Assembly (NCBI GenBank): GCA_949297575.1
Contig: CASFTB010000004.1
Coordinates: 33,268 to 97,267 of the forward strand
DNA: 64,000 bases
Reading direction: 5' to 3'
Source of the DNA: an uncultured Bacillota bacterium
Lineage (GTDB): Bacteria > Bacillota > Clostridia > Christensenellales > Borkfalkiaceae
The notes beneath the pieces are model-generated. The model made no database searches, was not told the DNA's origin, and was given only the letters and a program-made list of their open reading frames with translations. The stretch's first letter is position 1; each line of letters begins with the position of its first letter. Of the stretch, positions 57,570 through 64,000 are shown piece after piece. A program made the position numbers and the translations under genes.

Positions 57570-57680
57570 TCGCTGCCCTCGGCCGGTTCCTCGCGTTGCC
57601 CCGATGGGGCGCCGCTCGCGTCCGCGCTCGGCACCTCCTTCTCCCCAAAAATCTCGCTTCGCTGCGATTTTCGGGGGCCC
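57570..57680 (+). repeat. Dispersed repeat family A, copy 2
   Basis: Contains CTGCCCTC, GCGTTGCCCCGATGGGGCGC, CCTCCTTCTCCCCAAAAATC and TCGCTTCGCTGCGATTTTCG, like 57882-58000 and partly 26276-26371. Follows directly on the truncated tRNA. Confidence 0.75.
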
Positions 57681-57689
57681 TTTTTTATA

Positions 57690-57713
57690 AGAGGTCGTGG
57701 GTTCGATCCGACA
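57690..57713 (+). pseudogene. tRNA T-arm fragment, plus strand (copy 2)
   Basis: AGAGGTCGTGGGTTCGATCC again, followed by the same hairpin-terminator block as after copy 1, i.e. a duplicated segment of about 90 bp. Confidence 0.6.
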
Positions 57714-57754
57714 CAATAACAAAAAAGCGAAAGGGAGATCCTTTCGCTTTTTTG

Positions 57755-57831
57755 TGGTCGAGGTGACGGGACTTGAACCCACGACCTCTTGGTCCCGAAC
57801 CAAGCGCGCTACCAAACTGCGCTACACCTCG
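57755..57831 (-). tRNA. tRNA-Pro (anticodon CGG)
   Basis: Minus-strand 77-nt cloverleaf nearly identical to the one at 48270-48346; the anticodon loop is TTCGGGA (anticodon CGG). CCA is encoded. Hairpin terminator GCGAAAGG/CCTTTCGC plus T run lies directly downstream (57720-57754). Confidence 0.92.
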
Positions 57832-57862
57832 ATGTTGTCTTTTCAAACATTTATCGGTCGTT

Positions 57863-58028
57863 CCACGACCTCTTGGTCCCGCGTCGTCGCGGTCGGCTGC
57901 CCTCTCGCATCGCCCGGTAGGGCAATGCTCGCATGTGCGCTCCGCTCCTCCTTTTCCCAAAAATCTCGCTTCGCTGCGATTTTCGGGAACCCTGTACGAT
58001 GCGCGCTACCAAACTGCGCTACACCTCG
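57863..58028 (-). pseudogene. tRNA-Pro copy interrupted by dispersed repeat A
   Basis: 58001-58028 is the tRNA-Pro 5' half and 57863-57881 its anticodon/variable part; between them 119 bp (57882-58000) of repeat A replace seven bases of the anticodon arm. The T arm and 3' end are also missing. First gene after the promoter. Confidence 0.8.
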
Positions 58029-58049
58029 CTAAACAAATCAAGCTTAAAT

Positions 58050-58078
58050 ATTATAGCAAACACATTTTTTTTTGTCAA
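58050..58078 (-). promoter_or_regulatory. Strong promoter of the tRNA-Pro(CGG) locus
   Basis: Minus strand: TTGACA (58078-58073), 17 bp, TATAAT (58055-58050): a full consensus promoter that reads through the broken tRNA before the intact one. Confidence 0.85.
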
Positions 58079-58175
58079 TCATTAAAGCCCGTCGAAATCG
58101 CGCGGATTAAAAAAGAGATATAAATTTCTCTGCATGAAAAGAAATATTTTCTATAAATCGGCGTCATGGAAAAGC

Positions 58176-58204
58176 TTGACTTTTCATTTCGCTTTCTGTA
58201 TTAT
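58176..58204 (+). promoter_or_regulatory. Promoter of the tyrosine phosphatase gene
   Basis: TTGACT (58176-58181), 17 bp, TATTAT (58199-58204); leader of about 90 nt follows. Confidence 0.75.
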
Positions 58205-58228
58205 TTATGTTGCTTTTGACGAGTGGGG

Positions 58229-58254
58229 AAAGGGATGTGGCGCATCCCTTTTTC
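58229..58254 (+). terminator. Leader hairpin with T run before the tyrosine phosphatase gene
   Basis: AAAGGGATG (58229-58237) pairs with CATCCCTTT (58243-58251), followed by TTCTTTTT. It lies between the promoter and the gene, so it may be an attenuator. Confidence 0.65.
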
Positions 58255-58303
58255 TTTTTATACTGCCGCTTGTCGGGCGGAACAGTGGGCAGAGGAGGAG
58301 CAT

Positions 58304-58768
58304 ATGCTGAAAATACTGTTTGTTTGCCTCGGGAACATTTGTCGTTCTCCGATGGGAGAATTTATCTTCCGCGATTTGGTCGAAAAGGAGGGGCTTGCAG
58401 AGCTCTTCTTTATCCGCTCCGCGGGAACAAGTTCGGAAGAAGAGGGGAATCCTGTCTACCCTCCCGCGCGCCGTGAGCTCGCACGGCACGGCATCGACTG
58501 CGAAGGAAAGTGCGCGCGGCAGATGGAACGCGCAGACTATGGACGCTATGATTATATCCTCGGCATGGAGAGCCGCAACGTCGCGGGCATTCTCCGCATT
58601 TTGGGGGGAGACCCCGACAAAAAGGTTTTCCGCCTCCTCGATTTTTCTGCCCGCCCGCGGGACATTGCAGACCCCTGGTATTCGGGCGACTTTATCAAGA
58701 CCTTTGAGGATATATCCGAAGGTGCGTCATGCTTTTTAGAGTATCTTCGCCGCGAGGGGAAGGTCTGA
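58304..58768 (+). CDS. Low-molecular-weight protein-tyrosine phosphatase
   Basis: 154 residues. The P-loop CLGNICRSPMGE (C-x5-R-S, nucleophile C9) is at the N-terminus and the general acid is in ADPWYSGDF. It may reverse tyrosine phosphorylation of polysaccharide-export kinases or arginine phosphorylation (YwlE-type). GAGGAGGAG precedes ATG 58304; the upstream open frame covers the leader hairpin. Confidence 0.93.
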   Translation: MLKILFVCLGNICRSPMGEFIFRDLVEKEGLAELFFIRSAGTSSEEEGNPVYPPARRELARHGIDCEGKCARQMERADYGRYDYILGMESRNVAGILRILGGDPDKKVFRLLDFSARPRDIADPWYSGDFIKTFEDISEGASCFLEYLRREGKV

Positions 58769-58836
58769 CCTGCGTGAAAGGGATGCAGCATGTTTAGCCG
58801 CGGGAAAATGAAAAAAGAGAAAAGGTCGTTTCTGTC

Positions 58837-59778
58837 ATGAATTTTTTATCTACTTTTATCACGGTGCTCATCATTGTCGTCCTGGCTGTTCCGGGTTATG
58901 CGCTCCGCCGCACAGGGCTCTTGCATGAAAAGGCTTCCGGCGCTCTCGCCGTCCTCCTCCTGTACGTTTCGCAGCCGTTTCTGATGATGTCCTCTCTCTT
59001 CAATAAGCCGTTCGATGCCTCCATGCTGGCAAATTTCGGTTGGATCATCCTCTTTGCGGTTGTGCTGCAATTGCTCGTCTATCTCTTTGCCTGCCTCGTG
59101 TTTGTCAAGGACGGTGATCTGGCGGCAAAGCGTGCGGCGACCGCTTCATCTTATCTCGGGAACGTCGGCTTTATGGGGATCCCCGTCATGCAGATGCTCT
59201 TCCCTGACAATACGGATCTCGTGCTCTATACCGTCATCTATAACATAGCGTTCAACGCCATGGCGTGGACGCTCGGGGTGTTTGCCGTGACGGGAGACAG
59301 GCGCTCTGTCAAACCGTACAAAATTTTTCTCAATCCGCCGACGATCGCCGTCATCGTCGCGCTCCCTTTCTTTTTCTGCAACGTAAACATCCCGGAACAG
59401 GTCATGACGCCTATTTCTTATCTCGGCGAGATGACTCTCCCTCTGTCGATGGTCATCCTGGGCATCCGCCTGGCGGATATGCGGCTGCCCGCTCTCTTTG
59501 GCAATTGGCGCGTCTATGCAGCTTCCGCGATAAAGCTCATCTTTTTCCCGCTGTTTTCGCTCGGGGTGTTGCTCCTCGTCCGATCTCTTTTTCCGCTCGA
59601 TCGCTTCGTCGTCATCGCGCTGTTCATCATCGCGGCGATGCCGACGGCCTCTTCGGCGCTGAATTTTGCGGAGATGTACGAAGGAGACAAGGAGACGGCT
59701 GCCGCGTCCACCCTCATGAGCACGCTCCTGTGTATCCTCACGATCCCGGTGCTCATGCTGTTATTGGAAGTGATCTGA
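58837..59778 (+). CDS. AEC family transporter (auxin efflux carrier superfamily)
   Basis: 313 residues, about ten membrane helices. Family-typical parts: GYALRRTGLLHEKASGALAVLLLYVSQPFLM at the N-terminus, SSYLGNVGFMGIPVMQMLF in the middle, LPLSMVILGIRLADM, and AAMPTASSALNFAEMYEGD near the end. Bacterial members export or import organic acids such as malate. Ribosome site is weak (AAAAGG). Co-directional with the phosphatase 68 bp upstream. Confidence 0.9.
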   Translation: MNFLSTFITVLIIVVLAVPGYALRRTGLLHEKASGALAVLLLYVSQPFLMMSSLFNKPFDASMLANFGWIILFAVVLQLLVYLFACLVFVKDGDLAAKRAATASSYLGNVGFMGIPVMQMLFPDNTDLVLYTVIYNIAFNAMAWTLGVFAVTGDRRSVKPYKIFLNPPTIAVIVALPFFFCNVNIPEQVMTPISYLGEMTLPLSMVILGIRLADMRLPALFGNWRVYAASAIKLIFFPLFSLGVLLLVRSLFPLDRFVVIALFIIAAMPTASSALNFAEMYEGDKETAAASTLMSTLLCILTIPVLMLLLEVI

Positions 59779-59790
59779 TCGTAGAAAAAA

Positions 59791-59816
59791 GGAGGTCCCG
59801 GCGGACCTCCCTTTTC
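59791..59816. terminator. Bidirectional terminator
   Basis: GGAGGTCC (59791-59798) pairs with GGACCTCC (59803-59810); A6 on the left, CTTTTCT on the right; separates the AEC gene from mgtE. Confidence 0.85.
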
Positions 59817-59828
59817 TGTCTGTTAAGT

Positions 59829-61529
59829 TTACATTCCCGCGATCCCGAATATTCCGATGGCGACGCCGCAGAAGACGAGGAGCGTCAGCACGTCTGTAAT
59901 GGTCGTGATAAAGGGATTGGCAAAGACGGCAGGGTCGATGTGGATGGCCTTCGCGAAGATTGGGACGCAGGCGCCCACGATCTTTGCGACGATCACGGCG
60001 ATCGCGATGGAAACGGATACGACGAGAGCGTTCATGGGGGAATAATAATCATGGAAGAGCAGCCCGTCGATCACCAGCAATTTGAGGAAGCATACGGCGC
60101 CTACCGAGATCGCGACGAGCAGCGAGACGCGCACCTCCTTCCATATGACCTGCAATATGTCGCGGGGGCGGATCTCGTCGAGTGCCATGCCGCGGATGAT
60201 GGTGACGGACGCCTGGCTGCCCGCGTTGCCCGCGGTGCCCATCAGCATGGGGACGCAGGCGACGAGCAGCGTGCCGAGCATGCTCTGATAGGTATTGAGG
60301 ATGAGACCTGTAAAGGAGGCGCTGATCATGAGAATGAGCAGCCAGGGGATGCGGTGCAGATAGATCCTGAACGTGTTCGTCTCGAGGTACGGTTTATCGG
60401 AAGGCGTGACCGAGTTCATGAACGAGATATCTTCGGTGGCCTCTTCGGTGATGACGTCCAAAGCGTCGTCGACGGTGACGATGCCGACCAGCCGCTTTTC
60501 TCTGTCTACGACCGGCACGGACAGCAAGTCATATTTGGAGAGCAGGTTCGCCACTTCCTCCTTGTCCTCGTGGGTGTCGACGTACACGAAGTTGGTCTCC
60601 ATGAAGTCGTCCACCTTTTCGCCGTATCCGTGCAGGAGCAGATCCTTGACGGAGACGATGCCGAGCAGCGTCTTCCTGTCGTCGGTGACGTAGCAGGTGT
60701 AGATGGTCTCTTTATCGATCGCCTCTTTCCGTATCTTTTCAAAGCAGTCCCGGACGGTCATGTGCGCGCGGAGGGAGATGCACTCCGTCGTCATGATGCT
60801 TCCCGCGCTGTCTTTGGGATACTTGAGGATCTCGTTGATCTCTTTGCGCGTCTCGCTGTCTGCATTGAGCAGGATGCGCTTGACGACGTTTGCGGGCATT
60901 TCCTCGATCAGGTCGACGGTATCGTCCACGAACAGCTCGTCCAGCATGAGCTTGAGCTCGGTATCCGAAAAGGACTTGATGAGCAGCTCCTGCTGTGAAC
61001 TGTTCATCTCAACAAAGGTCTCCGCCGCGAGCTCTTTCGGCAGCAGGCGGAAGAGGATGGGCACATCCTTTTCGTCAAGTTCCGCAAAAATTTCGGCGAG
61101 GTCCGCGGGTTCGAGTTCCGCGAGCAGCGGCTTCAGCTGCGAAAAATTCTTCTCTTCGAGGTAGTCGACGATCTCGACGATCTTGTCGTTTCGGCTTTCG
61201 GGCGTCGCCTTCAGGAGGACTTCGTGGACGACGTCCGTCGGCATGCTTTCAAACAGCTCTTCGACGTCGTCGTCGATGATCTCGTCCGTGACCGACTGTA
61301 ACTTTACGTCGCTGAAATCTTTGAGGACGCGCTTCTGCGTTTCGGCGTTGAGCAGGACGAATACGTCCGCCGCGACCTCGTTGTCGAGGCAGCCAAACAA
61401 TTCGGTGAGCTTTTCGCCGTCCAGTTCGTTCAGTATGGAGGCGAGTTCATCCAGAGAGACGTTATCGAGCAGCGACTTCAGGTCTTCCGTGCGCTTTTCT
61501 TCCAGCAGCTGTATGATCTTTTCTTTCAC
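59829..61529 (-). CDS. mgtE: MgtE-family magnesium transporter with duplicated N-domain
   Basis: 566 residues against about 450 usual. Residues 1-120 and 125-236 are two MgtE_N superhelical domains in tandem (each ends F..MP..VV...L..A..E.R). Two CBS domains follow (about 245-380; STECISLRAHMTVRD, VPVVDREKRLVGIVTVDDALD), then five membrane helices with the pore signature PMLMGTAGNAGSQASVTIIRG. N and CBS domains sense magnesium and gate the channel. Start is GTG 61529 with GGGAGG. No M-box leader is present: only 32 nt separate promoter and gene. Confidence 0.92.
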   Translation of the reverse strand: MKEKIIQLLEEKRTEDLKSLLDNVSLDELASILNELDGEKLTELFGCLDNEVAADVFVLLNAETQKRVLKDFSDVKLQSVTDEIIDDDVEELFESMPTDVVHEVLLKATPESRNDKIVEIVDYLEEKNFSQLKPLLAELEPADLAEIFAELDEKDVPILFRLLPKELAAETFVEMNSSQQELLIKSFSDTELKLMLDELFVDDTVDLIEEMPANVVKRILLNADSETRKEINEILKYPKDSAGSIMTTECISLRAHMTVRDCFEKIRKEAIDKETIYTCYVTDDRKTLLGIVSVKDLLLHGYGEKVDDFMETNFVYVDTHEDKEEVANLLSKYDLLSVPVVDREKRLVGIVTVDDALDVITEEATEDISFMNSVTPSDKPYLETNTFRIYLHRIPWLLILMISASFTGLILNTYQSMLGTLLVACVPMLMGTAGNAGSQASVTIIRGMALDEIRPRDILQVIWKEVRVSLLVAISVGAVCFLKLLVIDGLLFHDYYSPMNALVVSVSIAIAVIVAKIVGACVPIFAKAIHIDPAVFANPFITTITDVLTLLVFCGVAIGIFGIAGM

Positions 61530-61567
61530 GCCACGGCACCTCCCGATATTTTTGATTTCCGTAGAAA

Positions 61568-61596
61568 AGTATAATTTTTTTTGTATGGTTTGTCAA
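61568..61596 (-). promoter_or_regulatory. Promoter of mgtE
   Basis: Minus strand: TTGACA (61596-61591), 17 bp, TATACT (61573-61568). Confidence 0.85.
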
Positions 61597-61661
61597 GCGT
61601 TGGGCGAGAACTCATCCGCCCGGAAAAAATATTTTGTGCTTTCCGTGCCGCGGCCATTCGG

Positions 61662-61690
61662 TTGAAAGTTGCCGCCTGTTATGCTATAAT
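61662..61690 (+). promoter_or_regulatory. Promoter of the aminotransferase gene
   Basis: TTGAAA (61662-61667), 17 bp with TGC at its end, TATAAT (61685-61690). Confidence 0.85.
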
Positions 61691-61716
61691 AGAAAGAAAA
61701 AAGGGAGACGGAACAT

Positions 61717-62901
61717 ATGAACCGGAAGATGTACGGGCTGGGCAGCAAACGCTCGGTCATCCGTGAAATTTTTGAATACGGCAAAAAGAGGGCTGCGGAA
61801 GTAGGGGCGGACAAAGTGTTCGATTTCAGCCTCGGCAATCCCAGCGTAAAGCCGCCGCAGATCGTAGAAGATACGCTCATCGAGCTGTTAAAAGGGGAGG
61901 ATGCGACCGCGCTGCACGGTTATACATCCGCGCAGGGCGACCTCGCCACGCGCAGGGCGATCGCCGAATATATCGCGCGCACGCAGGGGGTCAGGACGGA
62001 TCCGGACTTTATTTATATGACGTGCGGGGCGGCGGCGTCTCTGACGATCACCCTCTCCGCGCTGTGCAATGCGGGGGATGAGGTCATCACCTTTGCACCG
62101 TTCTTTACGGAATACCGCGTCTTTACGGAGACGGCGGGCGCAAAGCTCGTCGAGCTCCCTTCCCATCCCGATACCTTTCAGATCGACTTTTCCGTCCTCG
62201 AGGGGGCGTTTTCCGAAAAGACGGCCGCCGTCCTCATCAATTCGCCCAACAACCCGAGCGGCGTCGTCTACAGCGAGCAGACGATCCGCACCCTTGCCGG
62301 TCTTCTCGAAGAGAAGAGCAAAGAATTCGGCAGAACGATCTACCTCGTCACGGACGAACCGTACCGTGAGCTCGTCTACGGCGGGGTGAAGGTGCCGTAT
62401 CTCACCGCTTATTACAAGCATACCGTCGTCTGTTATTCCTACTCCAAATCGCTCTCTCTGCCCGGAGAGCGCATCGGTTATATTTTCGTCAATCCGGACG
62501 CGAAGGATGCAAAGGAGCTCTACCTCGCCGTCTGCGGGGCGGGCAGGGCGCTGGGCTATGTCTGCGCGCCCTCTCTCTTTCAGAAATTGGTCGCGAGGTG
62601 CCAGGGCGTCACGTCCGACGTGTCCGTCTATGAGGGGAACCGCGACCTGCTCGCGGGTGCGCTGCGCGAGTACGGGTATTCGTGCGTCCGTCCGGACGGA
62701 GCTTTTTACCTCTTCGTAAAGTCGCCCGAGCCGGACGCGAACGCGTTTTGCGAACGCGCCAAAAAGTACGGCTTGCTGCTCGTACCCGGCGACGATTTCG
62801 GCTGCGCCGGATATGTGCGCATCGCCTATTGCGTCTCTCCCGACATGATCCGCCGCTCTCTGCCCGCCTTTAAGGCGCTCGCGGAGGAATATGCCAAGTA
62901 A
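61717..62901 (+). CDS. Class I/II PLP-dependent aminotransferase
   Basis: 394 residues. Fold I: NSPNNPSGVVY (substrate carboxylate region), VTDEPYRELVY and the PLP lysine in YSYSKSLSLPGERIGY, C-terminal arginine in GYVRIAYCVS. Subgroup similar to aspartate/alanine-type aminotransferases of Clostridia. An aromatic-amino-acid role for the Ior pathway is possible but not shown. GGGAGACGG precedes ATG 61717. Confidence 0.93.
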   Translation: MNRKMYGLGSKRSVIREIFEYGKKRAAEVGADKVFDFSLGNPSVKPPQIVEDTLIELLKGEDATALHGYTSAQGDLATRRAIAEYIARTQGVRTDPDFIYMTCGAAASLTITLSALCNAGDEVITFAPFFTEYRVFTETAGAKLVELPSHPDTFQIDFSVLEGAFSEKTAAVLINSPNNPSGVVYSEQTIRTLAGLLEEKSKEFGRTIYLVTDEPYRELVYGGVKVPYLTAYYKHTVVCYSYSKSLSLPGERIGYIFVNPDAKDAKELYLAVCGAGRALGYVCAPSLFQKLVARCQGVTSDVSVYEGNRDLLAGALREYGYSCVRPDGAFYLFVKSPEPDANAFCERAKKYGLLLVPGDDFGCAGYVRIAYCVSPDMIRRSLPAFKALAEEYAK

Positions 62902-62910
62902 GGGGGCAAG

Positions 62911-63636
62911 ATGAGGCTGCTCTTTATCCGCCACGGAGATCCCGATTACGAGAAGGATTCCGTGACGCCGAAAGGGGAGAGGGGGATCGGATTGCTCGCC
63001 GAAAAACTGCGCCGTGAAAAGATAGAGGCCTTCTATCTCTCTCCCAAAGGAAGGGCGCAGCGGACGGCGCAGGCTACGCTCGTCCGCATGGGTCAAAGCG
63101 GCACGACGGTAGACTGGCTGCGGGAGTTTACCGTACCCGTCCGCCATCCCGATACGGGTGCGGAACAGCTGATGTGGGATTTTTATCCTTCTTTTATGGA
63201 TAGATACCCGCAGCTTTACTCTGCCGATGAATGGAAGTCCGTCCCTTTTATTGCGGAGAGCGGCGTCCCGCTCGCTTATGAAGAAACGTGCGGCGGCTTT
63301 GACGCGCTGCTCGCTTCGCACGGGTACCGCCGCCGCGTACTCGATTACGCAGCCGAGCGCCCCAACCGCGATACGCTCGCCTTTTTCTGTCACTTCGGCG
63401 TGACGTGCGTTCTGCTCTCCCACCTTTTCAACCTGTCTCCTCTCGCGCTGTTGCAGCATTTTGCCGCCGCGCCTTCTTCCGTCACGACGGTATACACGGA
63501 GGAGAGGGAAAAGGGCATCGCTTCCTTTCGCTGTGCTTCCTACGGAGATGTTTCACACCTGTATATCGCACAGGAGCCGCCCTCCTTTTCGGGGAGATTC
63601 TGTGAGACATTCGACTGCGCGGAAGAGCGACATTGA
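62911..63636 (+). CDS. Histidine phosphatase superfamily protein
   Basis: 241 residues. The catalytic RHG is in LLFIRHGDPDYEKD (phosphohistidine H8) and a second histidine is in FFCHFGVTCVL. Phosphoglycerate-mutase-like fold; unusual long middle segment (YPSFMDRYPQLYSADEWKS). Substrate unknown. Nine bases after the aminotransferase stop with GGGG between, so same operon. Confidence 0.9.
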   Translation: MRLLFIRHGDPDYEKDSVTPKGERGIGLLAEKLRREKIEAFYLSPKGRAQRTAQATLVRMGQSGTTVDWLREFTVPVRHPDTGAEQLMWDFYPSFMDRYPQLYSADEWKSVPFIAESGVPLAYEETCGGFDALLASHGYRRRVLDYAAERPNRDTLAFFCHFGVTCVLLSHLFNLSPLALLQHFAAAPSSVTTVYTEEREKGIASFRCASYGDVSHLYIAQEPPSFSGRFCETFDCAEERH

Positions 63637-63668
63637 TCTCCCGTATATTACAAATAAATCATGCGTTG

Positions 63669-63699
63669 CCCCCGTCCGCCCGAGCGGAGGGGGTTTTTG
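63669..63699 (+). terminator. Terminator after the histidine phosphatase gene
   Basis: CCCCC-G-TCCGC-CCGA-GCGGA-GGGGG followed by TTTTT. A second hairpin, CCCGCGGA-TAG-TCCGCGGG, follows at 63710-63728. Confidence 0.85.
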
Positions 63700-63753
63700 T
63701 CACCCAAAACCCGCGGATAGTCCGCGGGTAACAAAGAGCTTCAGCGATGAATC

Positions 63754-63782
63754 TTGAAATAAAAAACTCCTTTTGATATAAT
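63754..63782 (+). promoter_or_regulatory. Promoter of a short untranslated unit
   Basis: TTGAAA (63754-63759), 17 bp, TATAAT (63777-63782). Confidence 0.75.
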
Positions 63783-63788
63783 AGAGTT

Positions 63789-63917
63789 GCGAATCATAAT
63801 AAATAGTAGATTCGTCAAAATTGTTAGTTCAAGTCCCGTCACATAGACCATGTTTAGTGGATAAAAATGCTGTCCACCGCAAAAACCCTGAAAAATGATG
63901 TGTTTTTCAGGGTTTTT
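63789..63917 (+). ncRNA. Short transcription unit containing a tRNA 3' fragment
   Basis: About 130 nt between a consensus promoter and a strong terminator. At 63822-63850 it reads TTAGTTCAAGTCCCGTCACA then TAGACCA, i.e. T arm, acceptor 3' strand and CCA of a tRNA, but acceptor 5' strand, D arm and anticodon arm are missing. Either a decayed tRNA unit or a small RNA with a tRNA-like tail. Confidence 0.5.
63881..63917 (+). terminator. Terminator near the window end
   Basis: AAAAACCCTGAAAAA (63881-63895) pairs with TTTTTCAGGGTTTTT (63903-63917). The remaining 83 bases to 64000 show nothing I can assign. Confidence 0.88.
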
Positions 63918-64000
63918 TGCTATTTTTAGGGCAAAAATGCGACTTTTGTGCTTCGCCAAAACAGGTTTCGATTTTATGCTGTCTTTTAGCCCTTTTCGAG

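Noticed and set aside
59265..60998. Plus-strand open frame of 577 codons across the AEC gene end and mgtE
   Set aside because: Crosses a terminator and runs antisense to mgtE; composition rich in Asp/Arg/Gly without motif.
61530..61567. Possible M-box riboswitch for mgtE
   Set aside because: Only about 32 nt lie between the promoter and the GTG start, too short for an M-box.

Overview
The window looks like a chromosomal segment of an anaerobic, probably gut-dwelling member of the Bacillota (Clostridia). Support: sigma-A promoters (TTGACA-N17-TATAAT type) and AGGAGG ribosome sites throughout, a T-box leader, a tetrahydrofolate (THF) riboswitch, a PyrR-type pyrimidine operon, a SpoVB-like flippase, meso-diaminopimelate dehydrogenase, ferredoxin-dependent indolepyruvate oxidoreductase and intergenic palindromic repeats typical of gut Clostridia. 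Most of it is GC-rich, with AT-rich islands near 34.4-35.9 kb and 46.6-48.2 kb. Genus cannot be fixed from sequence alone.

Layout. 0-4 kb: C-terminus of an unrecognised gene, a remnant of a BspA-type leucine-rich-repeat protein, a DnaQ-like exonuclease, an RsmF-like RNA methyltransferase and ddh. 4.2-8.4 kb (minus): DUF4363, DUF421, mutM, DUF1848 and an MFS transporter. 8.6-12.3 kb: THF riboswitch plus folT, a SpoVB-like flippase, a LysM protein and a Cys-rich protein. 12.4-19.7 kb: a metallophosphoesterase, then pyrR-pyrB-pyrC-pyrE-pyrF-pyrK-pyrD. 19.8-23.8 kb: polysaccharide deacetylase, GH13 amylase-family enzyme and a sodium/solute symporter.

23.9-31.6 kb (minus): a polyamine cluster speD-speA-speE-speB-carboxyspermidine dehydrogenase-nspC, encoding both known routes to spermidine, behind a roughly 300-nt structured leader that ends in an intrinsic terminator. 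31.6-33.8 kb: cyclase, DUF1294 and panE. 33.9-36.4 kb: a collagen-like lipoprotein split by an amber codon and a frameshifted C39-like secreted peptidase. 36.5-40.6 kb: a membrane protein and an ECF sigma/anti-sigma pair divergent from a lipoprotein that shares the anti-sigma's extracellular domain; both units carry the same non-sigma-A promoter. 40.6-46.4 kb: thioesterase, TIM-barrel protein, pgi and T-box-controlled ilvBN. 46.6-48.4 kb: a candidate hairpin small RNA, two SHOCT-domain membrane proteins and tRNA-Pro(AGG).

48.7-54.2 kb: paaK-iorA-iorB-paaK-ACT, an operon for fermenting aromatic 2-keto acids to aryl-acetates with ATP recovery. 54.3-57.4 kb: archaeal-type aspS, birA and bioY. 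57.4-58.1 kb: a broken-up tRNA-Pro locus in which a dispersed repeat interrupts one tRNA copy. 58.2-63.6 kb: low-molecular-weight tyrosine phosphatase, AEC transporter, mgtE with a duplicated N-domain, an aminotransferase and a histidine phosphatase. The end holds a promoter-terminator unit carrying a tRNA 3' fragment.

Best candidates for something undescribed: the ECF sigma/anti-sigma/lipoprotein module (37.5-40.6 kb), the polyamine leader RNA (31.2-31.5 kb), a two-copy structured repeat with covarying stems (28.5 and 43.65 kb), the 88-nt hairpin RNA (46.65 kb), a 22-bp TATG-N5-CATA motif found five times, and the repeat inserted in tRNA-Pro.
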